Shown: positions 7,457 to 16,060, numbered from the stretch's first letter. The stretch is 49,365 nt of DNA from Chthonomonadales bacterium (GCA_020849275.1 JADLGO010000072.1:1-49365), one strand, 5' to 3'. Notes: a model not told the origin generated them from the letters alone. Numbers and translations: made by a program.

Positions 7457-9538
7457 ATGAAAAAGTACGCGACTGAGGCGATCCGGAACGTCGGCCTCTT
7501 CGGCCACCAGGGCGCGGGCAAGACCTCGCTCGCCGAGGCGATGCTCTTCGTCTCCGGCGCCGTCGACCGAATGGGCCGGACCGACGAGGGAACCACCACC
7601 ACCGACTTCGACCCTGAGGAGACGCGGCGCAAGATCAGCATCAACACGGGGTTGGCGCCGTGTGAGTGGAACGGCTGCAAGGTGAATGTGGTCGACGTGC
7701 CGGGCTACCTGGACTTCTTCGGTGAGGTCAGCAGCGCGCTGCGCGTGGTCGACGCCGCCATCCTCGTGACGCCCGCCCAGGGCGCGGTGGAGGTCGGCTT
7801 CGAGACGGCCTGGGAGATCGCGGCCGCCAGCGAGCATCCGCGCGCCATCTTCGTCAACCGCATGGATCGCGAGAACGCGGATTTCCACGCCGTGGTGGAG
7901 AGCCTGCGCGGCGCCTACGGCAACGCCATCGCTCCCGTGCAGATCCCCATCGGGCAGGGCGAGGACTTCGTCGGCGTCGTCGACCTGGTGCACATGAAGG
8001 CGTACACTGGCGCCGGCAAGGAGACGAGCGCGGGGCCGATCCCGGCGGACCTGGCCGAGGCGGCCGGGCGCTACCGTGCTATGCTCGTGGAGTCCGCCGC
8101 CGAGGGCGACGACACGCTGCTGGAGAAGTACTTCGAGACGGAGGCACTGACCGACGAGGAGGTCCTGCAGGGGCTGCACGCGGGCATCGACGCCGGCCGG
8201 GTGGTGCCCGTGACCTGCGGCGCGGCCACCCGCGCCGCGGGCGTCGACCTGTTGCTGAACCTGGTCACCGAGGCCTTTCCCAACCCGACCGACATGCCGC
8301 CTGCCCGCGGCGCCTCGCCCGACGGCAAGCCCGCTGAGCGCGGGCCCGACGAGGCCGAGCCGCTCAGCGCGCTCGTGTTCAAAACGCTGGCGGACCCCTT
8401 CGTGGGCCAACTCACCTACTTCCGGGTGTTCTCCGGCGCTGTCCGCTCCGACTCGCACGTGTGGAACTCCTCCACCGGCAAGGACGAGCGCATCGGGCAG
8501 GTCTACGTGGTGCGAGGCAAGACCCAGGAGGCCGTGCCGGAGATCGCCGCCGGCGACATCGGCGCGGTCGCCAAGCTCGCTAACACGCACACCGGCGACA
8601 CGCTCTGCGAGCAGGGGAAGCCCATCGTCCTGGAGCCGCTCCAGTTCCCGAAGCCCATCTACGAGGTGGCCATCGTGCCGCGCACCAAGGTGGATGAGGA
8701 CAAGCTCGGCCCCGCCCTGCAGCGCGTGGCGTTTGAGGACCCGAGTTTCACCTTCCGGCGCGACCCGGCCACGGGACAGACGGTCATCAGCGGCATGGGC
8801 GAGACGCACCTGAACATCGCCATCGAGAAGTTGCGCAAGTTCGGCGCCAACGTCGAGAGCGTGCCGTTGCGCGTGCCCTACCGCGAGACCATCCAGGGCA
8901 AGGCCGAGGGCCAGGGCAAGCACAAGAAGCAGACCGGCGGCCGGGGCCAGTATGGCGACTGCTACATTCGCCTGGAGCCCCTGCCCCGCGGCGGCGGCTT
9001 CGAGTTTGTGGACGCCGTCGTTGGAGGCGCCATCCCGCGGCAGTACATTCCCGCGGTAGAGAAGGGCGTGGTGGAGGCCATGTCGACCGGCATCCTGTCC
9101 GGCAACCCGGTGCTCGACGTGCGCTGCACCGTGTACGACGGCTCCTACCACGATGTGGACTCCTCTGAGCAGGCCTTCCGGATGGCGGGAATCCTCGCGT
9201 TCAACAACGTGGCGTCGAAGGCGGGCCCGGTCATTCTTGAGCCGATGGTCACCGTCGAGGTGACCGTGCCCGAGTCGATGATGGGCGATGTGATGGGCGA
9301 CCTCTCGGGCAAGCGGGGGCGCATCATCGGCACGGAGGCCATGGGAGCCGGGCGCACGTGCGTTCGGGCGACTGCGCCGCACGCCGAGATGGTGCGCTAT
9401 GCGATCGACCTGCGGAGCATCACTCGCGGTCGGGGCACCTTCCGCATGGAGCCCTCGCACTACGAGGAGGTGCCGTCGCACGTCGCCCAGCAGATCATCG
9501 CCGACTACCAGAAGCGCCGCGAGGAGCAGCAGCACTAG
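7457..9538 (+). CDS. EF-G-2-like translational GTPase inside the spc operon
   Basis: The 693-residue protein has all EF-G domains. The G domain shows G1 GHQGAGKT (16-23), G3 DVPGYLDF (80-87) and G4 NRMD (134-137). Domain II follows from about 300. Domain IV keeps both tip loops, HKKQTGGRGQYG and HDVDSSEQAFRMAG. Two features depart from canonical EF-G: Tyr84 replaces the catalytic histidine of DTPGHVDF, and switch I reads RKISI, not RGITI. From memory, Thermus EF-G-2 shares the DxPGYxDF form, so this is probably that subfamily, not the main translocase. Its exact role is unknown. It lies between rplE (51 bp) and rpsN (130 bp), co-directional. Start ATG 7457; the Shine-Dalgarno is weak (GGCTGGG) with GAGGTGAAGG further upstream. 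Confidence 0.9.
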   Translation: MKKYATEAIRNVGLFGHQGAGKTSLAEAMLFVSGAVDRMGRTDEGTTTTDFDPEETRRKISINTGLAPCEWNGCKVNVVDVPGYLDFFGEVSSALRVVDAAILVTPAQGAVEVGFETAWEIAAASEHPRAIFVNRMDRENADFHAVVESLRGAYGNAIAPVQIPIGQGEDFVGVVDLVHMKAYTGAGKETSAGPIPADLAEAAGRYRAMLVESAAEGDDTLLEKYFETEALTDEEVLQGLHAGIDAGRVVPVTCGAATRAAGVDLLLNLVTEAFPNPTDMPPARGASPDGKPAERGPDEAEPLSALVFKTLADPFVGQLTYFRVFSGAVRSDSHVWNSSTGKDERIGQVYVVRGKTQEAVPEIAAGDIGAVAKLANTHTGDTLCEQGKPIVLEPLQFPKPIYEVAIVPRTKVDEDKLGPALQRVAFEDPSFTFRRDPATGQTVISGMGETHLNIAIEKLRKFGANVESVPLRVPYRETIQGKAEGQGKHKKQTGGRGQYGDCYIRLEPLPRGGGFEFVDAVVGGAIPRQYIPAVEKGVVEAMSTGILSGNPVLDVRCTVYDGSYHDVDSSEQAFRMAGILAFNNVASKAGPVILEPMVTVEVTVPESMMGDVMGDLSGKRGRIIGTEAMGAGRTCVRATAPHAEMVRYAIDLRSITRGRGTFRMEPSHYEEVPSHVAQQIIADYQKRREEQQH

Positions 9539-9543
9539 CGAAG

Positions 9544-9567
9544 TCGCCCGGGGGAGACCCCGGGCGA
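9544..9567 (+). other. Perfect hairpin with GAGA loop after the EF-G-like gene
   Basis: A 10-bp perfect stem (9544-9553 with 9558-9567) closed by GAGA, a GNRA-type tetraloop, starts six bases after the EF-G-like stop. No T-run follows, so termination is unlikely without other factors. It may set the relative levels of upstream and downstream mRNA. Confidence 0.6.
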
Positions 9568-9668
9568 GATGACGGCCGTCCGCCGTCGGCGGGAGCCTTC
9601 GGCGCGCCGTCGACAGCCGTAACGTTACCAGCCGCGCGAACACCGCGGCTCCGACGGGAGGAACCACG

Positions 9669-9854
9669 TTGGCTAAGAAGTGCCTCATCGTGAAGGCGTC
9701 GCGCAAACCGAAGTTCGCGGTGCGCGCCTACACGCGCTGCAATGTGTGTGGGCGCCCGCGCGGCGTCCTGCGCAAGTTCGGCCTCTGCCGCATCTGCTTT
9801 CGGGAGATGGCCCACCGCGCCCTGATCCCGGGCGTCACCAAGTCGAGCTGGTAG
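9669..9854 (+). CDS. rpsN: 30S ribosomal protein S14, zinc type (TTG start)
   Basis: This is the 61-residue zinc-binding S14 form. The ligands are C24-x2-C27 and C40-x2-C43, in [28 protein letters not shown], with the ending IPGVTKSSW. The start is TTG 9669, with GGGAGGAACC just upstream; the family sequence (MAKKC.IVK) begins there. Zinc S14 proteins are often replaced by a non-zinc copy under zinc starvation, but no second copy is visible in this window. Confidence 0.96.
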   Translation: MAKKCLIVKASRKPKFAVRAYTRCNVCGRPRGVLRKFGLCRICFREMAHRALIPGVTKSSW

Positions 9855-9864
9855 GAGGGCGATC

Positions 9865-10266
9865 ATGGCATACACCACCGATCCCGTGGCGGACCTGCTC
9901 ACGCGCATCCGCAACGCCAATCGCGCCTACCACGACTCGCTGGAGATTGCTGGCAGCCGCCTGAAGCTTGACGTGGTCAAGATCCTGCACCGCGAGGGGT
10001 TCATCAAGGGCTTCGAGATCGTCAAGGACCCCAAACAGGACCGGCTCAAGGTCTATCTGCGCTACGGCCCGCGCCGCGAGCGCGTGCTGACCGACCTGCA
10101 GCGCGTGAGCAAGCCGGGCCTGCGCGTCTACGCGGGCAAGGGCAGCGTGCCGCGCGTGCGTCGCGGCATGGGCATCGCCATTCTGACCACGTCGCAGGGC
10201 GTCATCACCGATCGCGAGGCGCGCCGCAAGGGCATCGGCGGCGAGGTGCTCTGCCACGTCTGGTAG
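9865..10266 (+). CDS. rpsH: 30S ribosomal protein S8
   Basis: S8 binds 16S helix 21 and regulates the spc operon in E. coli. The 133 residues open with [16 protein letters not shown] and end with the rRNA-binding [31 protein letters not shown]. The ATG follows AGGAGGGCGATC, 10 bases after the rpsN stop. Confidence 0.96.
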   Translation: MAYTTDPVADLLTRIRNANRAYHDSLEIAGSRLKLDVVKILHREGFIKGFEIVKDPKQDRLKVYLRYGPRRERVLTDLQRVSKPGLRVYAGKGSVPRVRRGMGIAILTTSQGVITDREARRKGIGGEVLCHVW

Positions 10267-10291
10267 GGCGCATCGGCGTGAGGGCTTTGTG

Positions 10292-10319
10292 AGGCCGGGC
10301 GCCCTGGCGCGCCCGGCCT
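10292..10319 (+). other. Perfect hairpin in rpsH-rplF spacer
   Basis: An 11-bp perfect stem (10292-10302 with 10309-10319, 6-nt loop) fills the spacer and ends just before the rplF Shine-Dalgarno AAGGAGAG. It has no T-run. Its closeness to the ribosome-binding site could affect rplF initiation or protect the downstream mRNA. Confidence 0.55.
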
Positions 10320-10335
10320 GAAGGAGAGACGAGGT

Positions 10336-10911
10336 ATGTCACGCATCGGGAAGCGCCCAATCCCTATCCCGCAGGGCGTCGACGTGCAGGTGGGCGCCGG
10401 CTCCGTCACAGTGAAGGGCCCCAGGGGCACACTGACCAGGCCCGTCCACCCGGACATGATCCTCCGGCAGGACGACGGCGTGCTGCTGGTGGAGCGACCG
10501 AGCGACGACAAGGAGCACCGCTCCCTGCACGGCCTGACCCGCACGCTGGTGGCCAACATGGTCGAGGGCGTCACGAACGGCTACGCTCGCGCGCTGGACA
10601 TCGTGGGCGTCGGCTACCGCTCCGGCATGGCCGGCAAGAACCTGACGCTGGCGGTGGGGTTCTCGCACGGGATCGAGATCCCGCCCATGCCCGGAATTGA
10701 GTTCGAAGCCGGCACCGATCCCCAGACGCGCACGCCCTTCGTGCTCGTGAAGGGGATAGACAAGCAGCTCGTGGGCCACGTGGCCGCGCAGATCCGCTCG
10801 ATCCGTAAGCCCGAGCCCTACAAGGGCAAGGGTATCCGCTACCGCGGTGAGCAGATTCGCCGCAAGGCCGGCAAGAGCGGCAAGGCCGGGGCGAAGGGCG
10901 CCAAGAAGTAG
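10336..10911 (+). CDS. rplF: 50S ribosomal protein L6
   Basis: L6 supports the sarcin-ricin loop and the factor-binding region. The 191 residues carry MSRIGKRPIPIPQGV, KGPRGTL, NMVEGVTNGYARALDIVGVGYRSGMAGKNLTLAVGFSH and the C-terminal GIDKQLVGHVAAQIRSIRKPEPYKGKGIRYRGEQIRRKAGKSGK. A lysine/glycine tail makes it slightly longer than E. coli L6. AAGGAGAGACG precedes the ATG. Confidence 0.96.
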   Translation: MSRIGKRPIPIPQGVDVQVGAGSVTVKGPRGTLTRPVHPDMILRQDDGVLLVERPSDDKEHRSLHGLTRTLVANMVEGVTNGYARALDIVGVGYRSGMAGKNLTLAVGFSHGIEIPPMPGIEFEAGTDPQTRTPFVLVKGIDKQLVGHVAAQIRSIRKPEPYKGKGIRYRGEQIRRKAGKSGKAGAKGAKK

Positions 10912-10959
10912 CGTCCGGACGGCCGCTTCGCCGCTCTGGCGCGGCCCTTCGGCTTGCGG

Positions 10960-10965
10960 TATAAT
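10960..10965 (+). promoter_or_regulatory. Possible internal promoter (-10 TATAAT) before rplR
   Basis: A perfect TATAAT lies at 10960-10965 in the 129-bp rplF-rplR spacer of a very GC-rich region. No good -35 box is seen at 16-18 bp upstream (around 10936-10943). If real, it would start a 5' leader of about 70 nt for rplR and the genes after it. Confidence 0.35.
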
Positions 10966-11040
10966 GTACATTCGCGTCTGCCCAGCAGGCGGCCTGCCGG
11001 CGGGTCGGAAATCCGCCGAAGTCGAGGACGAGAAGAGCGC

Positions 11041-11400
11041 ATGGACGACAAGGTAAGACTGCGACTCAAGCGCCACCGTCGGGTGCGCGCCAAGGTGCAA
11101 GGCACGGCGGAACGGCCCCGGCTCAACGTGTTCCGGAGCCTCAAGCACATCTACGCCCAGCTCATCGACGACGACGCCGGCTCCACGCTGGCGACGGCCT
11201 CGTCGGTGGAGCCCGGCCTGCGCGAGCAGAAGGTCGTCGGCGGCGCGGTCGGTGGCGCGGAGGCCGTGGGGACCCTCATCGCCCAGCGCGCTCTCGAGAA
11301 GGGCATCCAGCGCGTCGTATTCGATCGTGGCGGCTTCATGTATCACGGGCGGGTAAAGTCCCTGGCCGATGCCGCCCGCAAAGGCGGGCTGGAGTTCTAA
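11041..11400 (+). CDS. rplR: 50S ribosomal protein L18
   Basis: L18 binds 5S rRNA and carries it into the large subunit. The 119 residues show [39 protein letters not shown] and end [28 protein letters not shown], a strongly conserved finish. The ATG at 11041 (GACGAGAAGAGCGC upstream) is preferred over an in-frame ATG at 10954, which would start before the putative TATAAT. Confidence 0.95.
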   Translation: MDDKVRLRLKRHRRVRAKVQGTAERPRLNVFRSLKHIYAQLIDDDAGSTLATASSVEPGLREQKVVGGAVGGAEAVGTLIAQRALEKGIQRVVFDRGGFMYHGRVKSLADAARKGGLEF

Positions 11401-11410
11401 GGAGCTACGC

Positions 11411-11956
11411 ATGCCGAAGATCAATGCGGATACCCTCAACCTCGAGGAGCGCGTGGTCCGCACGAACAAGGTGCAGAAGACCCACAAGGGCGGACGCACC
11501 ATGAGTTGGAACGTCCTCGTGGTGGTGGGTGACCGCAAGGGGTATGTGGGGGCAGGATTGGGCAAGGCGCGCGCCATCCCGGACGCCATTCGCAAGGGGG
11601 TGGAGGAAGCCAGGAAGAACCTGATCGAGGTTCCCATCATCGGCTCGAGCATCCCCCACGAGATCCTTGCCCACCACGGCGCGGCCGAGGTGCTGCTCAA
11701 GCCCGCCGCCCCGGGTACCGGCATCGTGGCGGGCAGTTCCGTGCGCATCATTCTGGAGCTTGCCGGCGTCACCGACGTACTCGGTAAGTCGCTTGGCTCC
11801 TCCAATGCCATCAACATCGCCTGGGCCACCCTGGTCGCACTCCAGTCGCTCAGGCGGCCGGACGACGTGGCCCGCATGCGCGGCAAGACGGTGGACGAGT
11901 TGACCCCCTGGGCCGCGAAGGTCGAGGAGGCCGTCGCCTCGGCCGCGCGGGAGTAA
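11411..11956 (+). CDS. rpsE: 30S ribosomal protein S5
   Basis: S5 shapes decoding accuracy and the mRNA entry site. The 181 residues include ERVVRTNKVQKTHKGGRTMSWNVLVVVGDRKGYVGAGLGKA, and the C-terminal domain VLLKPAAPGTGIVAGSSVRIILELAGVTDVLGKSLGSSNAINIAWATL. Start ATG 11411 is preceded by AAGGAGCTACGC; the rplR stop lies in that stretch. Confidence 0.96.
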   Translation: MPKINADTLNLEERVVRTNKVQKTHKGGRTMSWNVLVVVGDRKGYVGAGLGKARAIPDAIRKGVEEARKNLIEVPIIGSSIPHEILAHHGAAEVLLKPAAPGTGIVAGSSVRIILELAGVTDVLGKSLGSSNAINIAWATLVALQSLRRPDDVARMRGKTVDELTPWAAKVEEAVASAARE

Positions 11957-11961
11957 CGTCC

Positions 11962-12156
11962 ATGGCGGACCTGAAGATCACGCTGACCCGCAGCCCCATC
12001 GGAAACCCCGAGGGCCAGAAGCGCACGGCGCGCGCCCTCGGCCTCACGCGGATGCAGCGCACGGTAGTGCGCCCGGACAACCCGCAGATCCGGGGCATGA
12101 TCCGCGCGATCCGGCACCTCCTCACGGTGGAGCGCGCCGAGAGCAGCGAGGCCTGA
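11962..12156 (+). CDS. rpmD: 50S ribosomal protein L30
   Basis: This 64-residue protein has the L30 pattern [55 protein letters not shown]. It starts five bases after rpsE. GGGAGTAACGTCC serves as ribosome-binding site. A four-base gap leads to rplO. Confidence 0.94.
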   Translation: MADLKITLTRSPIGNPEGQKRTARALGLTRMQRTVVRPDNPQIRGMIRAIRHLLTVERAESSEA

Positions 12157-12160
12157 TGCA

Positions 12161-12598
12161 ATGCAGCTACACGACCTGAAGCCGCCGGCCGGCTCCACGC
12201 ACCGCCGCAAGATCGTCGGGCGCGGACCAGGCTCCGGCCATGGCAAGACCTCGGGACGCGGCCACAAGGGCAACAAAGCGCGCGGCCAGGTGAACCCGAA
12301 CTTTGAGGGCGGCCAGACGCCGCTCCACCGCCGCTTGCCCCAGGTTCGCGGGTTCAAGCCGGTCAACAAGGTCATCTACGCGGTCGTGAACGTAGGCGAC
12401 CTGGAGCGCTACGATGCCGGTACGGAGGTGACGCCGGAGCTTCTCCTCCAGCGCGGCGTGCTGCGGCGCAGCGACGAGAGCGTGAAGATCCTGGGTGACG
12501 GGAGGCTCACGAAGCCGCTCACGGTGCGCGCGCACAGGTTCAGCAAGAGCGCCATCGAGAAGCTGCAGGCCGCCGGCGGCAAGGCGGAGGTGCTTTGA
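12161..12598 (+). CDS. rplO: 50S ribosomal protein L15
   Basis: L15 is a late large-subunit assembly protein. The 145 residues carry [40 protein letters not shown] and [18 protein letters not shown], with the C-terminal domain ending [15 protein letters not shown]. Two ATGs are near the start (12156 and 12161); the one at 12161 is in frame with the family sequence. Confidence 0.95.
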   Translation: MQLHDLKPPAGSTHRRKIVGRGPGSGHGKTSGRGHKGNKARGQVNPNFEGGQTPLHRRLPQVRGFKPVNKVIYAVVNVGDLERYDAGTEVTPELLLQRGVLRRSDESVKILGDGRLTKPLTVRAHRFSKSAIEKLQAAGGKAEVL

Positions 12599-12599
12599 C

Positions 12600-13892
12600 G
12601 TGATCGAGTCGTTGATGCAGGCGTTTCGCATCCCGGAGCTGAAGCGGCGCATCTACTTCAACATGGTGATGTTCGCCGTCTTCGTGCTGGGAGCGCACAT
12701 ACCGGTGCCTGGCGTCGACCACGACAAGCTTGAGTCCATGTTCGGCGCCGGCGGCTTCCTGGGCCTCGTCGACGTGTTTTCCGGCGGCGCGCTGCGGAAG
12801 ATGACCATCTTCGCGATGGGCATCACTCCCTACATCAACGCCTCCATCATAATGCAGATGCTTACGCTCGCCATCCCGCAGCTCGAGGCCATGAGCAAGG
12901 AGGGCGAGTCGGGGCGCAAGCAGATCGCCAAGATCACGCGCTACCTGACCATCGCCCTGGCGTTGTTTCAGGCCATCGGGTTCAGCTTCACGTTTCGGGC
13001 CGCCGCCACCGGCTTCGTCGGGGTCGCCCAGATGTGCATCATCATGACTGCCGGCACGGCCGTCCTGCTCTGGATGGGCGAGCAGATCACCGAGAACGGC
13101 ATCGGCAATGGTGTCTCGCTGGTGATCTTCGCCGGCATCATGACGAGCCTGCCCTACCAGTCAGGCCTCATCATCAAGTCGGTGCAGAGCGGCCTGGTCA
13201 GCCCGCTGAACGTCCTGATGCTGCTTGCGCTGTTCGTGGGCACGATCTACGGCATCGTCCTGATCACCCAGGGCACGCGGCGCATCCCAATTCAACACGT
13301 GAAGCGCGTCGTGGGAATGCGGACCACGCCGGCCGGATCCTCGTTCCTGCCGATCAAGGTGAACACCGCCGGCGTCATCCCGATCATCTTCGCGATCTCA
13401 ATGCTGCTGTTCCCCGCGCAGATCATGGGCTCTATACCCGCCAAGCCTGGCTCGTGGCTGGCCGGCCTGAAGGATGTGGCCATGCAGTTCAGCCCGGGGA
13501 CGACCTGGTGGGCCATGGTGATCTATATCTTCCTGATCATCGTGTTCACCTACTTCTACACGGCCGTCGTCCTCAACGTTCAGGACATGGCGGACAACCT
13601 GAAGAAGTACGGCAACTACATCCCGGGTATCCGGCCCGGCAAGCCGACCTTCGAGTACCTGGACCGCGTCGTCTCGCGCATCACGCTGGCCGGCGCCGTC
13701 TTTCTCGCCGCCGTGGCAACCGTGCAGTACGTGGCGCCGGCGCTTACCGGAGTGTCGTCGTTCACGCTCATCGGCGGAACGTCGCTGCTCATCGTCGTCG
13801 GCGTCGCCATCGAGACCATGCAGGCCATCGAGGCGCAGCTCCTGATGCGCAACTATGAGGGCTTCATCAAGCAGAGCGGGGTCGGCGCCTGA
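12600..13892 (+). CDS. secY: Protein translocase subunit SecY (GTG start)
   Basis: SecY is the channel of the general secretion pathway in the cytoplasmic membrane. The 430 residues hold about ten hydrophobic segments. Signatures include IPELKRRIYFNMVMFAVFVLGAHIPVPG, GGALRKMTIFAMGITPYINASIIMQML, MGEQITENGIGNGVSLVIFAGI and the cytosolic loop QGTRRIPIQ. The start is GTG 12600 with GGAGG nine bases upstream, within the end of rplO. A longer upstream reading overlaps rplO and is not used. Substrates of this channel in the window include the signal-peptide proteins at 22955-26941 and 28388-30454. Confidence 0.95.
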   Translation: MIESLMQAFRIPELKRRIYFNMVMFAVFVLGAHIPVPGVDHDKLESMFGAGGFLGLVDVFSGGALRKMTIFAMGITPYINASIIMQMLTLAIPQLEAMSKEGESGRKQIAKITRYLTIALALFQAIGFSFTFRAAATGFVGVAQMCIIMTAGTAVLLWMGEQITENGIGNGVSLVIFAGIMTSLPYQSGLIIKSVQSGLVSPLNVLMLLALFVGTIYGIVLITQGTRRIPIQHVKRVVGMRTTPAGSSFLPIKVNTAGVIPIIFAISMLLFPAQIMGSIPAKPGSWLAGLKDVAMQFSPGTTWWAMVIYIFLIIVFTYFYTAVVLNVQDMADNLKKYGNYIPGIRPGKPTFEYLDRVVSRITLAGAVFLAAVATVQYVAPALTGVSSFTLIGGTSLLIVVGVAIETMQAIEAQLLMRNYEGFIKQSGVGA

Positions 13893-13935
13893 ACGGTCCG
13901 CCAGAGACCGGTGACCTCGCCGCAGAGGGCATGCG

Positions 13936-14601
13936 ATGATCTACCTCCTTTTCGGCCCCCCCGGGGTCGGCAAGGGAACCCAGGGCGCGCGTATCGCGCA
14001 CAAGTACGCAGTACCGATCATCTCGACTGGAGAGATCTTCCGCAACCTGGCCGCGGCGGGTACCCCGCTCGGTAGGGCCGCCAAGGAGTTCACGTCGAAG
14101 GGCGAGCTGGTTCCTGACGAGATCGTCGTGGCGCTCGTGCAGCAGCGCATCGCCATGGCGGACTGCGCGGACGGATTCCTGCTGGACGGCTTTCCGCGCA
14201 CCATCAACCAGGCCGAGATCCTGGAGTGCACACTGGACGACATGGGCCTGGAGCTCAACGGAGTGCTGAGCTTCGAGGCCTGTGATGGCGAGTTGATACG
14301 CCGGCTCACGGGCCGGCGCACCTGCGGCCGATGTGGCGCGACCTACCATATCCGGGCCATGCCGCCCGCGCGCGAGGGGATCTGCGACCGGTGCGGCGGC
14401 GAGTTGGTGCAGCGCGCCGACGACACCGAGGAGGCGATCCGCACGCGCTTGCGCGAGTACGAGGCCAAGACGGCTCCGCTCCTGAGTTTCTACCGCAAGC
14501 GCGGTCTGTTGCGTTCGGTCGACGCGGCCGCGGCGCCGGACACGGTCGCCGCGCGCGCAGCCGCCGTGCTCGCCGTGTCGCACGGAGCGCCGAGGGGCTG
14601 A
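13936..14601 (+). CDS. adk: Adenylate kinase, zinc-lid type
   Basis: It catalyses ATP + AMP to 2 ADP. The P-loop is FGPPGVGKGTQG (residues about 6-17). AMP-binding residues follow in STGEIFRNLAAAGTPLG and DGFPRTINQAE. The lid holds four cysteines, C130-x2-C133 and C150-x2-C153, a structural zinc site found in many Gram-positive and other phyla but not in E. coli. The protein has 221 residues. It lies between secY and map, the classic spc-operon order. Confidence 0.96.
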   Translation: MIYLLFGPPGVGKGTQGARIAHKYAVPIISTGEIFRNLAAAGTPLGRAAKEFTSKGELVPDEIVVALVQQRIAMADCADGFLLDGFPRTINQAEILECTLDDMGLELNGVLSFEACDGELIRRLTGRRTCGRCGATYHIRAMPPAREGICDRCGGELVQRADDTEEAIRTRLREYEAKTAPLLSFYRKRGLLRSVDAAAAPDTVAARAAAVLAVSHGAPRG

Positions 14602-14611
14602 CGGACCGTCC

Positions 14612-15379
14612 ATGATCGTGACCAAGAGCGCGGAGGAGATCGAGCGGATACGCGCCGCGGGCCGTGTGGTCCACGCGGCCCTGCAGGCGATGCGCGCCGC
14701 CATCCGGCCGGAGGCGTCGACTACGCACGACCTCGAGCTTGCCGCGATGCGCGTGATCTCGGACAGTGGCGCCGAGTCCGCATTTCTGGGCTACGCGCCG
14801 CACGAGCACCCGCCCTATCCGGCGTGGACGTGCGTCTCGGTGAACGAGGAGGTCGTCCACGGCATCCCGGGCCGCCGGGTGCTGCGCGAGGGCGATGTCG
14901 TGAGTTGCGACGTGGGCGTGCGGCTGAATGGCTACTACGCCGACAGCGCCTGGACGTTTGCGGTGGGCAGGGTGTCGCCGGAGGTTGAGCGGCTGCTGCG
15001 CGTGGCCGAGGAGGCGCTTCACAGGGGGATCGCGCAGGCAAAGGCCGGTGGGCATATAGGCGATATAGGCGCCGCGATCGAGCGGCATGTGAAGGCGCAC
15101 CACTACACGGTCGTGCGCGATCTGGTGGGGCACGGCGTGGGCAAGGCGCTGCACGAGGAGCCGCAGGTTCCCAACTACGGGCGCCTCGGCAGCGGTCCGG
15201 AGTTGACCGCGGGGATGACGCTGGCGATCGAGCCGATGGTCAACATCGGCAAGCGCCACGTCGAGGCGCTCGATGATAACTGGACGATAGTGACCGGGGA
15301 TCGCGCCGTGTCGGCCCACTTCGAGCATACGGTGGCGGTCACCGGTAACGGGCCGCGCATACTGACAAGCGGCGACTGA
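14612..15379 (+). CDS. map: Methionine aminopeptidase, type I
   Basis: It removes the initiator methionine from new proteins. The 255 residues carry the five metal ligands: Asp in CDVGVRLNGYYADSAWTF (two), His in GHGVGKALHEEP, Glu in TLAIEPMV and Glu in FEHTVAVT. The His of VVHGIPG lies at the substrate site. It has no N-terminal zinc-finger extension. It starts 10 bases after adk. Confidence 0.96.
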   Translation: MIVTKSAEEIERIRAAGRVVHAALQAMRAAIRPEASTTHDLELAAMRVISDSGAESAFLGYAPHEHPPYPAWTCVSVNEEVVHGIPGRRVLREGDVVSCDVGVRLNGYYADSAWTFAVGRVSPEVERLLRVAEEALHRGIAQAKAGGHIGDIGAAIERHVKAHHYTVVRDLVGHGVGKALHEEPQVPNYGRLGSGPELTAGMTLAIEPMVNIGKRHVEALDDNWTIVTGDRAVSAHFEHTVAVTGNGPRILTSGD

Positions 15380-15427
15380 GAGCCCGCGCGGCGGCGCCGT
15401 GGGCCGCGGCGCGGGCGGGGGGAATGG

Positions 15428-15763
15428 ATGCCACCGAAACGTACCTATCGGGGCGGCGGCGGGAGCGGGCGGCGCTCTGGCGGAAGCCGGGGAGGACGTC
15501 CGTCGAGCGGCCCTCGGGCACGCCCGGCTCCGTCGTCGGAGGATGACGGCAAGGAAAAGGGGATCGAGGTCGAGGGCGTCGTGCAGGAGAACCTGCCCAA
15601 CGCCATGTTCCGGGTGCAGTTGCAGAGCGGACACGAGGTGCTTGCGCACATCTCCGGCAAGATCCGGATGAACTTCATCAAGATCCTGCCCGGCGACCGC
15701 GTGTTGGTGGAGCTCTCACCCTACGACCTGACCCGGGGACGCATCCTCTACCGCTATAAGTAG
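15428..15763 (+). CDS. infA: Translation initiation factor IF-1 with Gly/Arg-rich N-terminal extension
   Basis: Residues about 43-111 are a normal IF-1 OB fold ([66 protein letters not shown]). IF-1 binds the 30S A site during initiation. The protein has 111 residues, not the usual 72, because of a leader containing [20 protein letters not shown]. No ATG, GTG or TTG in frame is found between the leader and the fold, so the extension seems real. GGGGGGAATGG precedes the ATG. The leader resembles the RGG tail of S3. Confidence 0.9.
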   Translation: MPPKRTYRGGGGSGRRSGGSRGGRPSSGPRARPAPSSEDDGKEKGIEVEGVVQENLPNAMFRVQLQSGHEVLAHISGKIRMNFIKILPGDRVLVELSPYDLTRGRILYRYK

Positions 15764-15864
15764 ATCGTGGGTCAGGCTCGCCAGCCCGCATCCCGCCGGG
15801 CGCTGCGCCCGACGGGGGCAGGCTGTTCGCGCGCCGGACCTTCCACGGGGAACGGAAGACCGCC

Positions 15865-15978
15865 ATGAAGGTAAGGGCCTCGGTTAAGAGGATGTGCGAG
15901 AAGTGCAAGATCATCAAGCGCGAGGGAGTCGTACGCGTGATCTGCAAGAACCCCAAGCACAAGCAGCGACAGGGATAG
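15865..15978 (+). CDS. rpmJ: 50S ribosomal protein L36, zinc type
   Basis: This 37-residue protein binds zinc through C11-x2-C14-x12-C27-x4-H32. It is [20 protein letters not shown] followed by [17 protein letters not shown]. It stabilises 23S rRNA near the peptidyl-transferase base. AACGGAAGACCGCC precedes the ATG. It lies in the usual infA-rpmJ-rpsM order. Confidence 0.96.
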   Translation: MKVRASVKRMCEKCKIIKREGVVRVICKNPKHKQRQG

Positions 15979-16060
15979 GCACGGGAGCAGGGACACGCCA
16001 GCGGGGTCGGAGAGGCACTCCTCGGCCCGATGGTCCCCGGCCCGGCTCGGGAGGTTCAAC

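Noticed and set aside
6848-9706. 952-residue - strand reading opposite rplE and the EF-G-like gene
   Set aside because: It is a shadow of the EF-G-like and rplE genes, with no recognised domain.
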